A stretch of DNA of 60,000 nucleotides from Lineus longissimus (GCF_910592395.1 NC_088324.1:15590953-15650952), one strand, 5' to 3'. Positions 25,101-37,505 are shown, counted from the first letter of the stretch. Notes: a model not told the origin generated them from the sequence alone. A program made the numbers and translations.

Positions 25101-26659
25101 GTGGTGGGTAAGCCTGAATAGCTTCAAAAAGAGATGATCGCATGGCGTCAGGAGTGTCTCTGACATTACATTTGACTGACTTAAACTCTGCTTCCTAATC
25201 ATCCATCATGGTGTTCAACAAACATGAATTCTCACACAGGTTCGGACCATTCATGCAAACGTCAACAAGCAAAAACGGCGGCCATCTTGTCCAGGTGGTT
25301 GCCGTGAGTACCACAGATTCACATCTCCAAAGCCTTGAGAGCACCAGGTGCACAGTTGAGAATGTTTGCTTCAATAACTACTGCATCCATGCTTTAAAAT
25401 GCCTGGTATTATCTTGTCTGTTCAATTGACTTCAAGTTGAACACAGCCCACCATGTTCAATGGTGATAAAGTGGAATGGAGTCCATTGAAAATGTCTAGA
25501 GCGTTTTGGATCACTTTATGAAATCAAACAATGGATTATCAAGTTTATGGTTGTGTTATAATGGGCATGATATTTGACAAAAGTTTATGGGTTATGATTA
25601 CAATTGGCCTGAAGCTTCTGGTGTGCATCCACGTAATGGTTGCTAATTCAGACTAGACCCTCATCTTCTTTCTTCATCTTTGGTCGGTGCACTGTGCTTT
25701 CGCCTGCATGAAGGTAGGATGTAGCTGTAGCTGACACTGCTGGTAATAGATATTACCATATAGAAGTCACTTGAAGTTTGTGAGGTGTTGATCTCGTCGG
25801 AAAACTTCGGGTTTAGATACCAGCAACATCAATACGTCTGTTACAATACCAACTCCCCTCCCGCCTTTTCCATCATCTTTACAACTGGGCTCACACAAGA
25901 ACTGTAATCCTGATGATATTATTTTTCAAACTGATATAAAGGAGACAAATGAAATTACAACTGCATTATGACTATGATACTGGCGGTAAGGTACGCTACC
26001 ATTTATCATGTGGCATTATCCCAAAGCTTTTAGAAACGTCTGTTTGTCCTATTATTGTCTCTTGACAGTCTTCCTTCCCCTCTCCCTATTAGCTAGACTT
26101 CCCTTCCCCGCTTACTAAAAGCACCCACATTCAAAATGTAAATTTTAACGTCAATTATTGGCCTAATAGACATTTTAATAGCATAATACAGTTTCATTTA
26201 AAAAGCTTTTAATGTGTCATTAATGGAGGGAATGAACCAGTCCCGGGGGTGTCATGGATCTAATTGTGTTGTATACCCCCTCCCACTGGTCTGTCTGGTC
26301 GACCCATCCTGCAGCCTGTCTCTTGCAGACGTAATGGGCAGGTCAGACTAATTGTTCGATTTACGAGACGAAAGCTTATCATGTCCTTTAATTCAAAATG
26401 TATATCATCCCGTGTCTTGATAATTTCGTTTCGTAAAGGAAGCCCGGGTTTGATTTACGAGAAGAAAGCTCTTCCCGTCTCAGAGTTCGAAAAAGCAAAA
26501 TCGTATCTTGACGACTTTAGTCGTATACAAGTAAGCTTAGGTTAATTGAAGGATTGGTTCTTTAGAAAGAAGTCGTGTTTCAGAAGGTAGGTTTTGCAAT
26601 CGCTATGCATCATCAAGATTTGTTCACCATTTTGTCTTATCTAATAAGTCAAGCCTATA

Positions 26660-26892
26660 TGGCAAGCCGTTCGTCCAATAATTAAGAAAACCTAGTTTTA
26701 TTAAAGAGAAAACCTGGTTTTCTTCTTAAAAAACATAGTTTTCTTCAAGAAAACCATGTTTTCTTGTTAAAAAACTTAGTTTCATTGAAAAAAACTAGGT
26801 TTTCTTGAAGAAAACTATGTTTTTTAAGAAGAAAACCATGTTTTTTTCAAAAAAACTAGGTTTTCTTAATTATTGGACGAACGGCTTGCCGT
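26660..26892. mobile_element. Palindromic foldback element (233 bp) with 9-bp target-site duplication
   Basis: The two ends are inverted copies: GGCAAGCCGTTCGTCCAATA at 26661 returns as its complement ending at 26890. The inverted match runs for about 105 bases per arm with few differences, so the whole element can fold into one hairpin. Inside, a roughly 22-base unit of the type AAGAAAAC-C(A/T)(T/A)GG-TTTTCTT is repeated about nine times, and each unit is itself palindromic. AAGCCTATA occurs on both sides (26651-26659 and 26893-26901), consistent with a 9-bp target-site duplication. No coding capacity is present, so it would be a non-autonomous foldback or MITE moved by another element. A 9-bp duplication is typical of MULE-type transposases, which is suggestive only. 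Confidence 0.85.
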
Positions 26893-27779
26893 AAGCCTAT
26901 ACCAACCAATTTCCACTGATTTCTACTAGAATATAAAAGTTTAGCTTTATTTATGCGGCATGGTCTGATGTGGGATTATTAAGATGTATGAAATCAGCCA
27001 CTGTACTGACTCTAATCCGCTAAATCCGAAATTATTCCAGATAGAAATACCGAAATCTTTTGAAGTCTGCCGACTTTATGATAAGGCGAATGGGGAGTTG
27101 AATAAAATCAAACGAATCAAAAATCTAAATCTGAGTTTAAAGTGTTAGGCACTGTTAAGACTTAGCTGTGACACATTACAGGTTTATCCAACTGACATCG
27201 AGTCTCCCTGGAATTCTTAGGTTTCTTTGTCTGATCAGACGTTCTAATTATCGCCCTGACCCAATGTTAAATATAATGACATTTTCAACTTGAAACAGAA
27301 TTCATTATAAGTCTGTCAAAATTTGTATGATTGGGTGAACATATATTCTGACACTAAACTCTCCAATCCGAACTTTCAGCAGTTTAACAAATTGTAAGCA
27401 TTGTTTTTTTATCTTAAGTCCTCAAAGTGCCATGACTTTGCCAACATAAGGAATCAGTTGTGGAAATGGTTTGTAAAATTAGTTTTGACCAGACATAGAC
27501 ACTGATCCTTTTAGTCCAAGATCAACTTTATAAAAAAAACTGAACATTTTTATTAGTCTTGGCAGGTTAAACATTTTGATAATACTCACAATAGATTTTG
27601 TTCTAATTTCATGGCTATTTTACCAATTTGTAGCATGAGAGAAAAAGAGCTTTCTCACAACAACAAAACAATTCTCGTGTCTGATATCAACAGACTTAAC
27701 TGACGAGTTTTTCCTAACTAGCTTGTTAGAACGGAACCGAAAGAAAATCAAGGTGGATTGAAACTGCCCCCTTTAATCA

Positions 27780-27991
27780 GGCCGCAACTAATTAGATTCA
27801 CTAGCTTTTTGTGATATTCCTAAGTTCAAAGAAAACCCTCCAAATTATTAAAGCCTAATTTCAATTTGAACAAATCACATCTATCAATCTCACAGACAGA
27901 TACAAAACGTTGTCCCATTATTTGAATCTTATTAGTTTCAATTAGATCTAATTTCCCTTTCTCGTTAATCATAAAAGTCTAATTAGCTTTT
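27780..27991. promoter_or_regulatory. Homeodomain-type TAAT/AATTAG motif cluster (candidate enhancer)
   Basis: The interval holds many TAAT cores, among them ACTAATTAGATT at about 27786, TCAATTAGATCTAAT at about 27938, and GTCTAATTAGC near 27978. It lies about 2.6 kb upstream of the LMO4 LIM2 exon, inside the inferred intron. Density exceeds its surroundings by eye, but AT-rich DNA gives such motifs by chance. Confidence 0.3.
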
Positions 27992-28616
27992 GTACCCATG
28001 TTATTTTTACCATCACAACAAAGACGACTGAAAATTATACAGAATTTGTCATTCATGTTCCTGCATTTCAATTCAATGGTATACATGATTGTGTTCAATG
28101 AACTTGAAATCCGATACAAATGCATTTAGGGCTATTTGACAATTATAGGATTATAATGAGCCTCAGCCTGGTGTCATCTGAACCAAAGTATTACCGTAAT
28201 TGCACTCTCAGAGTGACTTTACTCCAACCGGTTCACTTTTTATATCAACCCATTTACAATGAGATTTCACCTTTGAAATTGGATGTTGTAAAATGCGAAT
28301 TGGTGAGATTTAAACAAAGAAATGATTCCCCATGAGATTAGATATGGTTTGACAGTTCAGAATACATGAAAACTTCATCATTCATCTAAGATGTCAAGAC
28401 TCCAGTCGCCGAGAGAAGGTCTGAACACAATTCCCCTATCATTCCCTCGTTGAGCACCCATGAAAGTTATCATAGTGCATCAGGCTAATGCATTATGGTA
28501 CGCAAAAGCAAGCTACCTGGAAGAGTCGTATGTTGCCACCATTGATTGCTTTCCTGCCCATGTTCCTCGTGAACACCTTCAACAAACGTAGAGGGCCGCT
28601 GAAAAAGGTTACAGAG

Positions 28617-28728
28617 GACTCTACAGGTATGAGGCTATCTACAGGGTCAGTCACAGTCACCATCTCACAGATGACTCTACAGGTATGTGGCTATCTACAG
28701 GGTCAGTCACAGTCACCATTTCACAGAT
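28617..28728 (+). repeat. 56-bp tandem duplication
   Basis: The unit starting GACTCTACAGGTATG occurs at 28617-28672 and 28673-28728 with two differences. The open frame that runs across it has no recognised domain. Confidence 0.9.
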
Positions 28729-30572
28729 GACAAATAAACCTATTATTCCTCCATTCATGGCTTACACCAATCAAAATGAACTAAACTTACAAACCGGAGT
28801 AGTTCTGAGAGGTTTTTGACACAAACGAGTTTTCACAATTATAGTAGATACGACGGTTAATCGGGGCTGCATTCTAACATTGACACCTTTCTCGTGTACA
28901 TTGTTCCTATTTCCACTACCTGCCCCATTCACAATTTGAAGTGCTCTCTACATAACATTAACCACGGACTGGGACGCCGACTGTCTCGCTTTCTAAGTGG
29001 AAGTCCACTCGAGATACTTGTAGTTTAAGTTGCACCAGTTGAATGGAAGGGCCATTCAGCCTAAACTGTATGCAAGTTAGGCACTTTAAAAAAATGACTT
29101 GATTAACATTACGTCAACTCACCTGCCATGCAGGTTCAGATCAAAAGGAAGACCTAATATGTAGTGAACTTGGAGAAGGCAAACAAGCGAGACATGATAT
29201 TGATACTGACAGATTCCTCACGACTAAGCAAATAGTACTTAATCGTATTTTCATGGAGAAAAAAACCTCTATTGTCATTTTGGTGGGAACAACCTGTTTG
29301 AGTATTTCGCAATCACCATTAACTGCGGGATCGAAGCAACATTATCACTTGCTACATCCGGTGTGCTGGGTACTCATCAGTTCAGTCAAAACATCCACTG
29401 TCTCTGAAAGATATAAAGCGTGTCTAACATAATCGTACTTGACTTCAAAAAGTCAGGAGAACATGTATTACCATTTAAACAGGAAGTTATGATCACGAAA
29501 GTCAATAAATAAACTTCCGAACTCGCTGCAGACCCATTTACTCAATTGAATTGGTCTGCTGTGAAGCTTTACTGTCAGAATTGTGGGTGTGATTGTTCCG
29601 GTTTGTGTGTGAAGCTTTGACTAAAGTTTTATCTACTTGGCTAATTTAGACAAGTTAATGTTTTGATGAGAAATACGGAAGTGGCTTAGAAGATCACTAA
29701 TAGCCTAAATGATATCACCATATCATGACTTCAATTGTTTGGAGATCAGACAAGGCTTCCCACGATGTCAAGAACTCAGCTGAAGTCCTGCAAGCGAATT
29801 CCCATTTGAAACAGAATGTTATATTCAATGTATGCCTCTAGAAACACTGATAGAAATCACTTTATGTTGACTATAATCATCTCAATGTCGAGATAACCCC
29901 TCTCCATTCGTAAGTTCACATAGTATCAGTGTCTCTTCACCAGCATACTCATTTATGATAAAGCTTATACCTCACATGTAGATCAGTCCTCCATCTACTT
30001 GTTTACTTTTTTGAAATACATTAAGCCAACAATGGCGACGTGGCAATCTGAAACCTAGACAATTCATTTCATAACAAAACACACAAATTCGTAATGCGTT
30101 CCGTGTCATATGCCATTGTGATATTGCAAAGAGATACATTTTACAATATGGTAGATTTGCAGTTTTTTCCAACGCTTGCCCCAGGCGTGATGATGTTATT
30201 ATTACATTACTGCATTTAGCCTTAGGATCGAGTTACGCAAACGTTTCAATTCAAATTTCAAAATGTCAATTAGGAGGTTTGAATTATTTATTTTGCAATG
30301 ATTTTATAGAAAGAAGTGTTTTTATCCTCAGTGTGTTGTTTCTTAATAGGAATTTTTAATTTTAATTTCATAGATGTCAATTAGGAAATGCGAGTAGTTT
30401 TGAACTGTTACAAGTCCTCAAACAGTTCACTGGAAAGTGATCTTTTTCTTCATTCTATCCTTTGGTTTTTTTCCAAAATAAAATTTAATTATCAATCCAG
30501 GAATTCATTGCTGCTCTGCTGATGCGTGTAGCATCTAGTTGGCTTAACGTTTCTTATCTCATATATCATTAT
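28729..30572. other. Non-coding, intron immediately upstream of the LMO4 exon
   Basis: The sequence is AT-rich with no recognised feature before the branch-point region. Confidence 0.5.
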
Positions 30573-30611
30573 GGCTGACAATTTACGTGTTTTCCCATTC
30601 TATCTTTGCAG
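30573..30611 (+). other. 3' splice site of the LMO4 exon
   Basis: A pyrimidine-rich stretch ends in CTTTGCAG at 30604-30611, directly before the first coding base. A CTGAC sequence at 30574-30578 is a plausible branch point, 34 bases upstream. The split Arg codon falls exactly between the YIR and LFGN parts of the known LMO4 protein, where the first LIM domain hands over to the second. Confidence 0.85.
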
Positions 30612-30897
30612 GTTATTCGGCAACAGCGGCACTTGTTCCTCATGCGGCCAGTCCATTCCCGCCAGCGAGTTTGTCATGAAGGCCCAAGGAAACGTCTATC
30701 ACCTTAAATGTTTTACATGTGTTTCGTGTCATAATCAGCTCGTGCCCGGCGATAGGTTCGGCATTATCAATGGCAGTCTATTCTGTGAACAGGACTATCC
30801 CAAGGTTATCAAATCTACAACAACGTCTGTGCGAGGGAGCCACAAGGTGACGAAACTCAGAAACACAGCCATGGCAGGATCGGTGCCTGTGATGTAG
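30612..30897 (+). CDS. LMO4: LMO4-type protein, exon carrying the second LIM zinc-binding domain (partial gene)
   Basis: This is the 3' coding exon of a LIM-domain-only transcriptional co-regulator. The family binds LDB1/CLIM and other nuclear factors and does not touch DNA itself. The exon opens with the last base of an Arg codon, then LFGNSGTCSSCGQSIPAS, which matches vertebrate LMO4 almost residue for residue. Counting the Leu as residue 1, the zinc ligands are C8, C11, H30, C33, C36, C39, C58 and D61. This is the canonical LIM pattern, with 18 residues in each finger between the C11/H30 and C39/C58 pairs. GNVYHLKCFTC, VPGDRF and NGSLFCE are further family signatures. Read straight through, the exon gives 94 residues and stops at TAG 30895-30897. 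An in-frame ATG at 30571 lies upstream of the acceptor and is intronic. Exons for the first LIM domain were not found in this window. The last 16 residues are uncertain because of a possible donor at 30847. Identification of the LIM2 domain is very secure; the exact paralogue is slightly less so. Confidence 0.93.
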
Positions 30898-32843
30898 TGC
30901 ATCTTTTCATGTGCGAAACATGGACTTTCCCTCGTCAACAGGAGTTTCATCTACACTCAAGACATGGCGACTCGATGTGAACACACCTGTTAGCGAGGTT
31001 ACATGAGACTCAAGAACATTTGTGTGAGCACTTACCACTTTGTGACTTTATACGATACGTTATGGTATGAAATACTGGACGAGATAGTGACAGAGGCCTT
31101 ACACTGAATCTTCATTTGTACATTTTGAAAAGATTGTGTAAATTTTCAGATTTTATATCTCGATTAGGTCGATACTTTGCAAGATTTCAGGGGTGCGCGC
31201 GCACGCCAGATGTTGCAACCTTCCTAAACACGGAGACAAAATACAAAATTCATTGACCATTGGAGACATCTCCCGCCATTTTATTGTGGCGTTTAAAGGG
31301 TGTATAGATATTGTGTGTGATTTATAGTGAAAATGCACGGCACAAAGGTTAATTGGCGAAGAACTAGTCCACAAAGGTCTACGTAACAAGAGCTTTACAA
31401 AGTTAGCCTCAAATCGAGGCACACTTTTCTCGTGAGATATGACGAGATAACACCTTCTTTGTTGTATATCTTTGAGTGAACTGGTAGTTTTGTGTCTACA
31501 GTTCATGATAGAGAGAACTGGTTTTGTTATGTTGATTTGTTTATATGGAAACACTCCGTGTTTTATACGAAATAATAATTTAATTATGTATTATGGGGGT
31601 GACACAAGTGTCAACAGCATTTGTGAATGCAAAGTAGATTATCAAGCCTTGATCATTGAGCCGTAGATACATATTGACATATAGTTGATTGCAAGTACGG
31701 CTCAATGACCCAGGCCACCTTGCCAAATGTCCGAAAGCGCTGATTGGTCAATCAGCGGTTGATTTAAGCCACTGAAGTTGTCCAATGTTGTTGCTGACTC
31801 AATCAATTTCGGCTAAGGTTGGGTGGACCCTTTTAACGCCTTTCGCTTGGACTTAGTGCCAAATGTATTGATTGATACAATAGGTTCGGGGAAAGGAGTA
31901 TGATATAATTTTAGGGTCAACTTGGTTTCCATGAGGTTATTCTGTCAATCCTCGAGACCTGTGTGCATCGTGTATGCACATGAAAGACATACTTTGTGCA
32001 GACCAAAAATTCCCATGGACCATTTCAAAACTCTGCAACATGATAAAGAATTGTATATTGTATGAACGTGTCTCACAGTTTAAGCTCGTGTAAGTGTTCT
32101 CAACAATAATGTTTTAAACAGATGAAGAATACCCTCTTTACAATGTGACGTTTGTGACGGTTCCGAATTTGTGATTATATTATCGTCATCATTTTTCCCC
32201 GCATTAATTTTGAATTGATATTTTAGTTTGTTTCTTCTAAAATACAACACAAGCTACTACTAAGCCAAGGCTATTGTTTCAGTATTGAACTCCATTAGTT
32301 TCTAACCTTCTTTATTGGAGAATGGGAAACTAGTCACAGGCATTTGATGTAAATACCCGCAGGGAGACAGACTACGCATTCAGCTAATTTTTGTGACAAT
32401 GCACCTCAAAATGCAGGCGATTCTTGGTGGCTATGTTTGTTCCTAATTCTACCGAACTTTATACAATGCGTAGGGGAAGTAATGAGAAAGATACCAATGA
32501 AACTCAGCTGAAATTAACAACCTTTCTCAAAATCGGGGACAAAATATGTAGAAAAACATGGCCGCCAAGGATCTTCCTGAAAGTATGTACATCCAGTTAC
32601 TTGATTTGCATATCATTCTGTTGATACTCAACACTGCATATTGACTTTAAGTCACGTGTTTTGTGACACTCTTATTTTTCTTCTTTACGAGCGGGAGACA
32701 CTGATAAGTATTTTGTATGTTTTGCCATCATGTGCGATCTAGCTCATCGCATTGCCTTTCGTTTTTTAGATTTGCTTCATGTCCCTAAGGTTTCAAAAGT
32801 ATGCTAATCTCCAACCGTGTCAAATAAATTTCGTTTCATTCAG
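30898..32843 (+). other. LMO4: Probable LMO4 3' UTR and candidate polyadenylation region
   Basis: No coding sequence is recognised after the stop codon. The first AATAAA that I find on the + strand after the stop is at 32823-32828, about 1.9 kb downstream, so a long 3' UTR is possible. A 133-codon frame on the opposite strand (31153-31554) has no recognisable domain and is regarded as chance. If the donor at 30847 is used, part of this interval is instead intron. Confidence 0.35.
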
Positions 32844-35583
32844 TATTTTGTGGGGAAAAACCATTAATCAATTACTCAAATGTGTTAGCATGGTGTCGAG
32901 ATAGTTATAGTATTTGCCGATAGTTGGTGCTCACATGACAAAACATTTCAATGCTAAACACATGCACGTGTCAACCATTGCACGGATTACGAAACCTTTC
33001 CCTGGACTTTGTACACCATAAACAACGCCGTTAAAAATGCCCAACGTCGACATCACCCAACTGCCCACTGAACTCCTAGATATATAAACAAAACATTCTG
33101 CCGACTTCTTCCTTGGGGAGGAGGCCATTGTTAAAGTCCTACTGGCCACGGATTAATGGCTTTCATTTTCCTATCATTCTATCACATTACGCATCGCTTG
33201 CAAGGTTATCTAGTTAAACAATATTGCACAACATAATCTAACGTTTCAAACTCTTACTCATAACTCTTGACAGTATTTTAACTAATCAGAAAAGGTTGAC
33301 ATTTATCTGTTATGCTCAGCTGTCTTCACGAAGTCGTCCTTTACAAGTCTCCTGCAAAGACTCACAGTGAATGAAGGTGAAGTTAGGAAGGTGTTTCGTT
33401 CCAAATTTGACCGAGATTTCAACAATTTCTAACTACGAAAATACGCACTGAATGCAAATTACACTAGTTATAGACTGATACACAGTTACGATGTTGGTCA
33501 ACGTCCATCGCATCTGCGTGCATAAAGACTGCTATGGCTATGCTTGATATACCTAATTACCAGCGGGCCACATGTAAACAATATGTACACGAGTAACTTC
33601 TCTATCTCAGAACATTGTTTGAGGTTCTTTTCTTATGCCGACGGCTGACTGAATAAGTCTAATTACAAATCAAGTCTTATTTTGAAGTATATTATTCGTT
33701 GTTAGGTTACCGTTGATATGTTTAAAACCTGTCCTCTAACAATTACATAACGGGATATTGAAATAAGTGAATTTGACGTGACACTCACACATTACCATGG
33801 TAACACTGAAACAGTTGTGATCATATTTATTATTTTCGGCAAAGTACACTCTTTCTCACTTAGCTGTCGAGTTGATTGTCAAATAAGTGATGGCCTGCCA
33901 AAAAAGTTATCAACAAATTATCAAGCCATGAATACATGAACACGTTGTTGTTTAACTCGAGTGGAAAAAAAGCCAGTAACCCGAATTATCTACCGCTCCA
34001 AAAACGTTTACCACTACTTACATGACATAAAGCTGTCAGCGACATAGACTAGGCAGAAGTCCCAGAACGAAGTCTGGACTGGTCGACATGGTTTTGACTA
34101 TCCACGTGAAAGAACGCATTTGGTGCTCTAACTCAAAGGTATCCCTGTTGTTATAAGTCTGCATATCTTCACAATTGGCCGTTTCTCTAATTATTGGCGA
34201 ATTATGCAAAAATGCTCTAAATGTGTGGGGCATAACCGCACATGTTGCTCTATATTCACTATCATAGTTGGTCAGTATGTACACATACAGTTATAAATTC
34301 ACTACACATAAGTCCACTACGATGCAACCCATTAAAGGTTCAAAGCTGCGCTGTCATACTGTCCATCGCAAGGCCTGCACAGTCGTCACTGAGGCCGTTT
34401 CTTCCAAGTCGATTTACTCAATAAAATTCTTAATGAATCCATCTCTTATAAGTACATGTATATCTAAACATACTCATGCTATAACTTACACAATGAACGG
34501 CACCAAGGCTCTACCCCATCACTGATATTTTCAAATTGGTACCCGATCTTTTGACTGGATGGCTTGACGAAATATAAATACCGGTTTCATCTACAATTTT
34601 AAAAAGTCTAAGACAGAAACGCAAGCACGCTGATTGTTCAAGAGAGGTTAAAATGTTCAATCTGTGAATTTCGTTCTGCTACCTAGCGGGCAGATCAAGT
34701 GTCAATCTTTAACGACATGTCTCAATCCCGGGAAACTCACTTAGGATTTGTGTTACAGCTAAATGCGCGCTTATTGGTCATTGCTGCCGCTAAGTTATGC
34801 TACTGTCGATAGCTAGCGAGCACAATATAGTCTGTATACCTGGAACTAAAGCACTTGTATAATCTGATAATGCCGCCTGTCTAATAACAGTACCAGTTAT
34901 CATGAGGATATACTTCCAATTAGGCCTGCATTTAAGTCATGTGATGATATTAAGTAAGTTTTTGTCATTCTCTCCCTTTTGGGTTAGAATATCCCAAAGC
35001 TTATTATTTCGTGTACATTTTGGTATAAAAAGTAAACAATACTCACAATAATTGGGATGAAGGTGTAGCACATTTTAAGCATAGGTTTTGACTCAAATTT
35101 GTGAACGTTTTGGTTGTTGTGTCTGTGTGACGTCACGACTTCTTGACCACGTGTCACTCTTTCAAATGTCAAGATCGTATGCGCTATTGGTTTCAATAAC
35201 TGATACTGTTACAGGCCATGTAAGAAACGGCCATCATTTGCATGAACTATAAGTTCAGCAATCATGCGCACCGCGGTAAGCGTTTTTATCCTAAAAACGT
35301 GCAAATTGACAATGATAGAGTGACATGGTTTATCACAGTACGACTGCCTTGATATTGGATATGCATAACATGCTTGGCACTTTATTGAAAACACCATTTA
35401 CACGCACCTGTATACATCGTTTACATCACTACGTCAACCCTGTAGTAAAAAATTGTTCAACGCGCTAAAGAACATACTGTGACAGAACCATTTATTAATA
35501 CTTTGGCGAATATATTGTTATCTGTAGTAGATGTCAAACATGCTTCAGTGAAATTAACCTTGTTTTCACTGCAGTACGAGGGA

Positions 35584-35594
35584 GGGGGGGGGGG
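35584..35594 (+). repeat. Run of 11 G
   Basis: An uninterrupted G homopolymer preceded by GGGAGG-type sequence. Slippage is likely. Confidence 0.95.
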
Positions 35595-36006
35595 TACTGG
35601 TATATGTCTCTCAGGAATTGTTCAAAAGTACGTAGTTACACGTCAAGTTATCAAATGAACGGTGTTGTACACATCTGTGAAATATCTGCAGTTTCAATAT
35701 CTTGTGCTCTAACGAATTCTACACTAATGACGCCTATCATCAACCAAATAACGACAGCAGAATGGTATAGGTTTGACCAGCAACTTGGACAGTCTGACGT
35801 CGGATTCTGTAACCTTTGCCAGAAGTTTCCGCAATGGCTATACAAAGGCCTTCTTTTCTCATGATAAATCCTGATCAATATCGATAAAGTTGGTGGCTTG
35901 TCAAATTGGATATGACTTAGTGTTGCATTCTGGGTGAAGCGTTGCGTTCTATTTCTGAGATTCTTTTACTGTAAAGTTATAATTTGTTGCCACGTGATAT
36001 CAACCA

Positions 36007-36097
36007 TTGCCACTAATAGTCGGGTTATTTCCACAACTATTCGGTTTATTTTGTAAGGTTTCGTTTGTTTCCGTAAATGATCGGGTGTTTCCGTGAC
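36007..36097 (+). repeat. Decayed minisatellite, period about 21 bases
   Basis: Units of the form TTTCCACAACTATTCGGTTTA repeat about 4.5 times with lengths 21, 21, 19 and 20. The minus-strand frame over it reads as Asn/Thr-rich sequence, which is the repeat and not a gene. Confidence 0.55.
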
Positions 36098-37304
36098 TTT
36101 TTATCTCAGTTTCTGTCGTGTTGCCACATAAGTTGTAGAAGATAGAATACTCAAGGAATTTAATATGACTGTCATCTTTTGCCGTTACCTGCGGCAACAT
36201 GGATATCGAAGTTCAGTAATGATAGTCAATCAAGTCAAAGTTACTTAAAATGCTGTGAAAATTAATAGTGCTTAAAATGGTACTGGTATTATTAGTGAAA
36301 CATGTTGCCTTCTGACAAAGTGTATAGAAATTTTCTTTATGAAATACATCGGTGTTTACAGTCAAACTGACAAATTTAATTTAGTAATTGAGCAATTGAT
36401 GAGTCAATAATTTCCTTTTATTTTGATACTTCTTTTGAGATTATTTCGTGTGACATAGTTACAGGTAAACCACCTTTGTTGTGAACAGGTTATCATTCTG
36501 ATTGACACAGGCTGGTTATTCAGTAAGGTGGTGCAACATATCATAGTCTCTCTCTGTATCATTGTACCACAAGTTTAATCACTGTTTGACTAGAGTTGTA
36601 ACAGGGCGATCACTGTACCGCTTTGCCTTACTCGTGCTTGGGGTCGACAATTGACTCTCGATCCAGAATCTTAGGTGGCAGGTGGCATTGAGCGATAAAT
36701 GCAATTGGAAGGATTGCCTGCATCACTCATCTCTCCTTTGGAAAAAGCATTCTGACGTGTTCATTGCAGCCCAGAACTAGTATACGCATTCTTATGAGCC
36801 AGTGGCAGACTTGTTCATCAAATTTGATATACCAGTCCTGGGCCAGGGTAAATTCGCCAAAATCCTTTATTCAAGAACCTTTATGGCACTTCTTCTGTTT
36901 CGATTACCAATCCAATTCATACGAGCCCGCTGGGTCTGTTGTCACCCTTAACCAGCATATTCAGGTAGATAAAGCGGTGTAAATGTGTTCTGATGAGAAC
37001 AAGGGAAAGAATCAGAGTTTCAAGTGAATACAGTGCAGTTTCGACTCAAGATTGCAAGGAGTAAGCGTGTATAAATCAACATCCTCCAATGCTGGATTGA
37101 GGTTGAACGTACTGTGAATAGTTGGCTCATGGATTTTGTACATTTCTGTTTCGGTTTTTGTGTTGAAGGAACCATCCGACTGTCAGAGAAATATTAAATA
37201 AATAACTTGATATCTATATAAAAATGGATTGACTTTGTTATTTCTCAAGTTGATATTGTCTTAGTTCAAGACAAGTTGCCGTTGCTCAAGACAATGAAAG
37301 AGAT

Positions 37305-37468
37305 GATTGGAAGACAGGTTTGTGTTGTCCGAGACAAACAAACAAATGCAAGGTTGCGCCAAAACTCAACGTAGTCTTACAAGATTTCTGAAAGACTAGT
37401 TTTGTGTTGTTGGAGACAAACCAACAAGGACAAAGTTGTGCCCAGTTTCAACTAAGAATCTCACAAGA
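37305..37468 (+). repeat. Degenerate 82-bp tandem duplication
   Basis: Two units share GAAAGAC-like starts, TTTGTGTTGT, GAGACAAA, CAACAA, GTTG-GCC, TCAAC and ACAAGA in the same order, offset by 82 bases (TTTGTGTTGT at 37319 and at 37401). Confidence 0.65.
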
Positions 37469-37481
37469 ATTATGTGAGGAA

Positions 37482-37505
37482 TGTACATGTACATGTACAT
37501 GTACA
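37482..37505. repeat. Microsatellite (TGTACA)4
   Basis: Four perfect head-to-tail copies of the self-complementary hexamer TGTACA. Confidence 0.95.

Larger units (their letters stand above)
17797..26659. other. Long non-coding stretch, inferred LMO4 intron
   Basis: Apart from the degenerate duplication at 20450, the G run at 21941 and the AATTAG cluster at 22070, nothing is recognised. A 96-codon frame (23749-24039) and opposite-strand frames have no convincing domain. TTAATTAATTTCTTAATTGG at 19031-19050 is another TAAT-rich patch. Confidence 0.5.
1..30611 (+). other. LMO4: Probable large LMO4 intron (window start to LIM2 exon)
   Basis: Scanning the + strand upstream of the LIM2 exon by eye, I found no coding match to the first LIM domain of LMO4 (motifs such as CAGCGGKI, YWH or ILCRNDYI). 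If the gene has the usual two LIM domains, the intron between them must exceed 30 kb here. This call is an inference from absence. A small or divergent exon, or a tandem arrangement in which the window starts inside another gene, could have been missed. Items annotated inside this interval on the minus strand would then be nested genes or pseudogenes. Confidence 0.55.

Noticed and set aside
31153-31554. 133-codon minus-strand frame behind LMO4
   Set aside because: No domain, signal peptide or splice sites; it lies antisense to the presumed 3' UTR.
36000-36200. Asn/Thr-rich minus-strand frame resembling a low-complexity protein
   Set aside because: The composition comes from the decayed 21-bp tandem repeat underneath.
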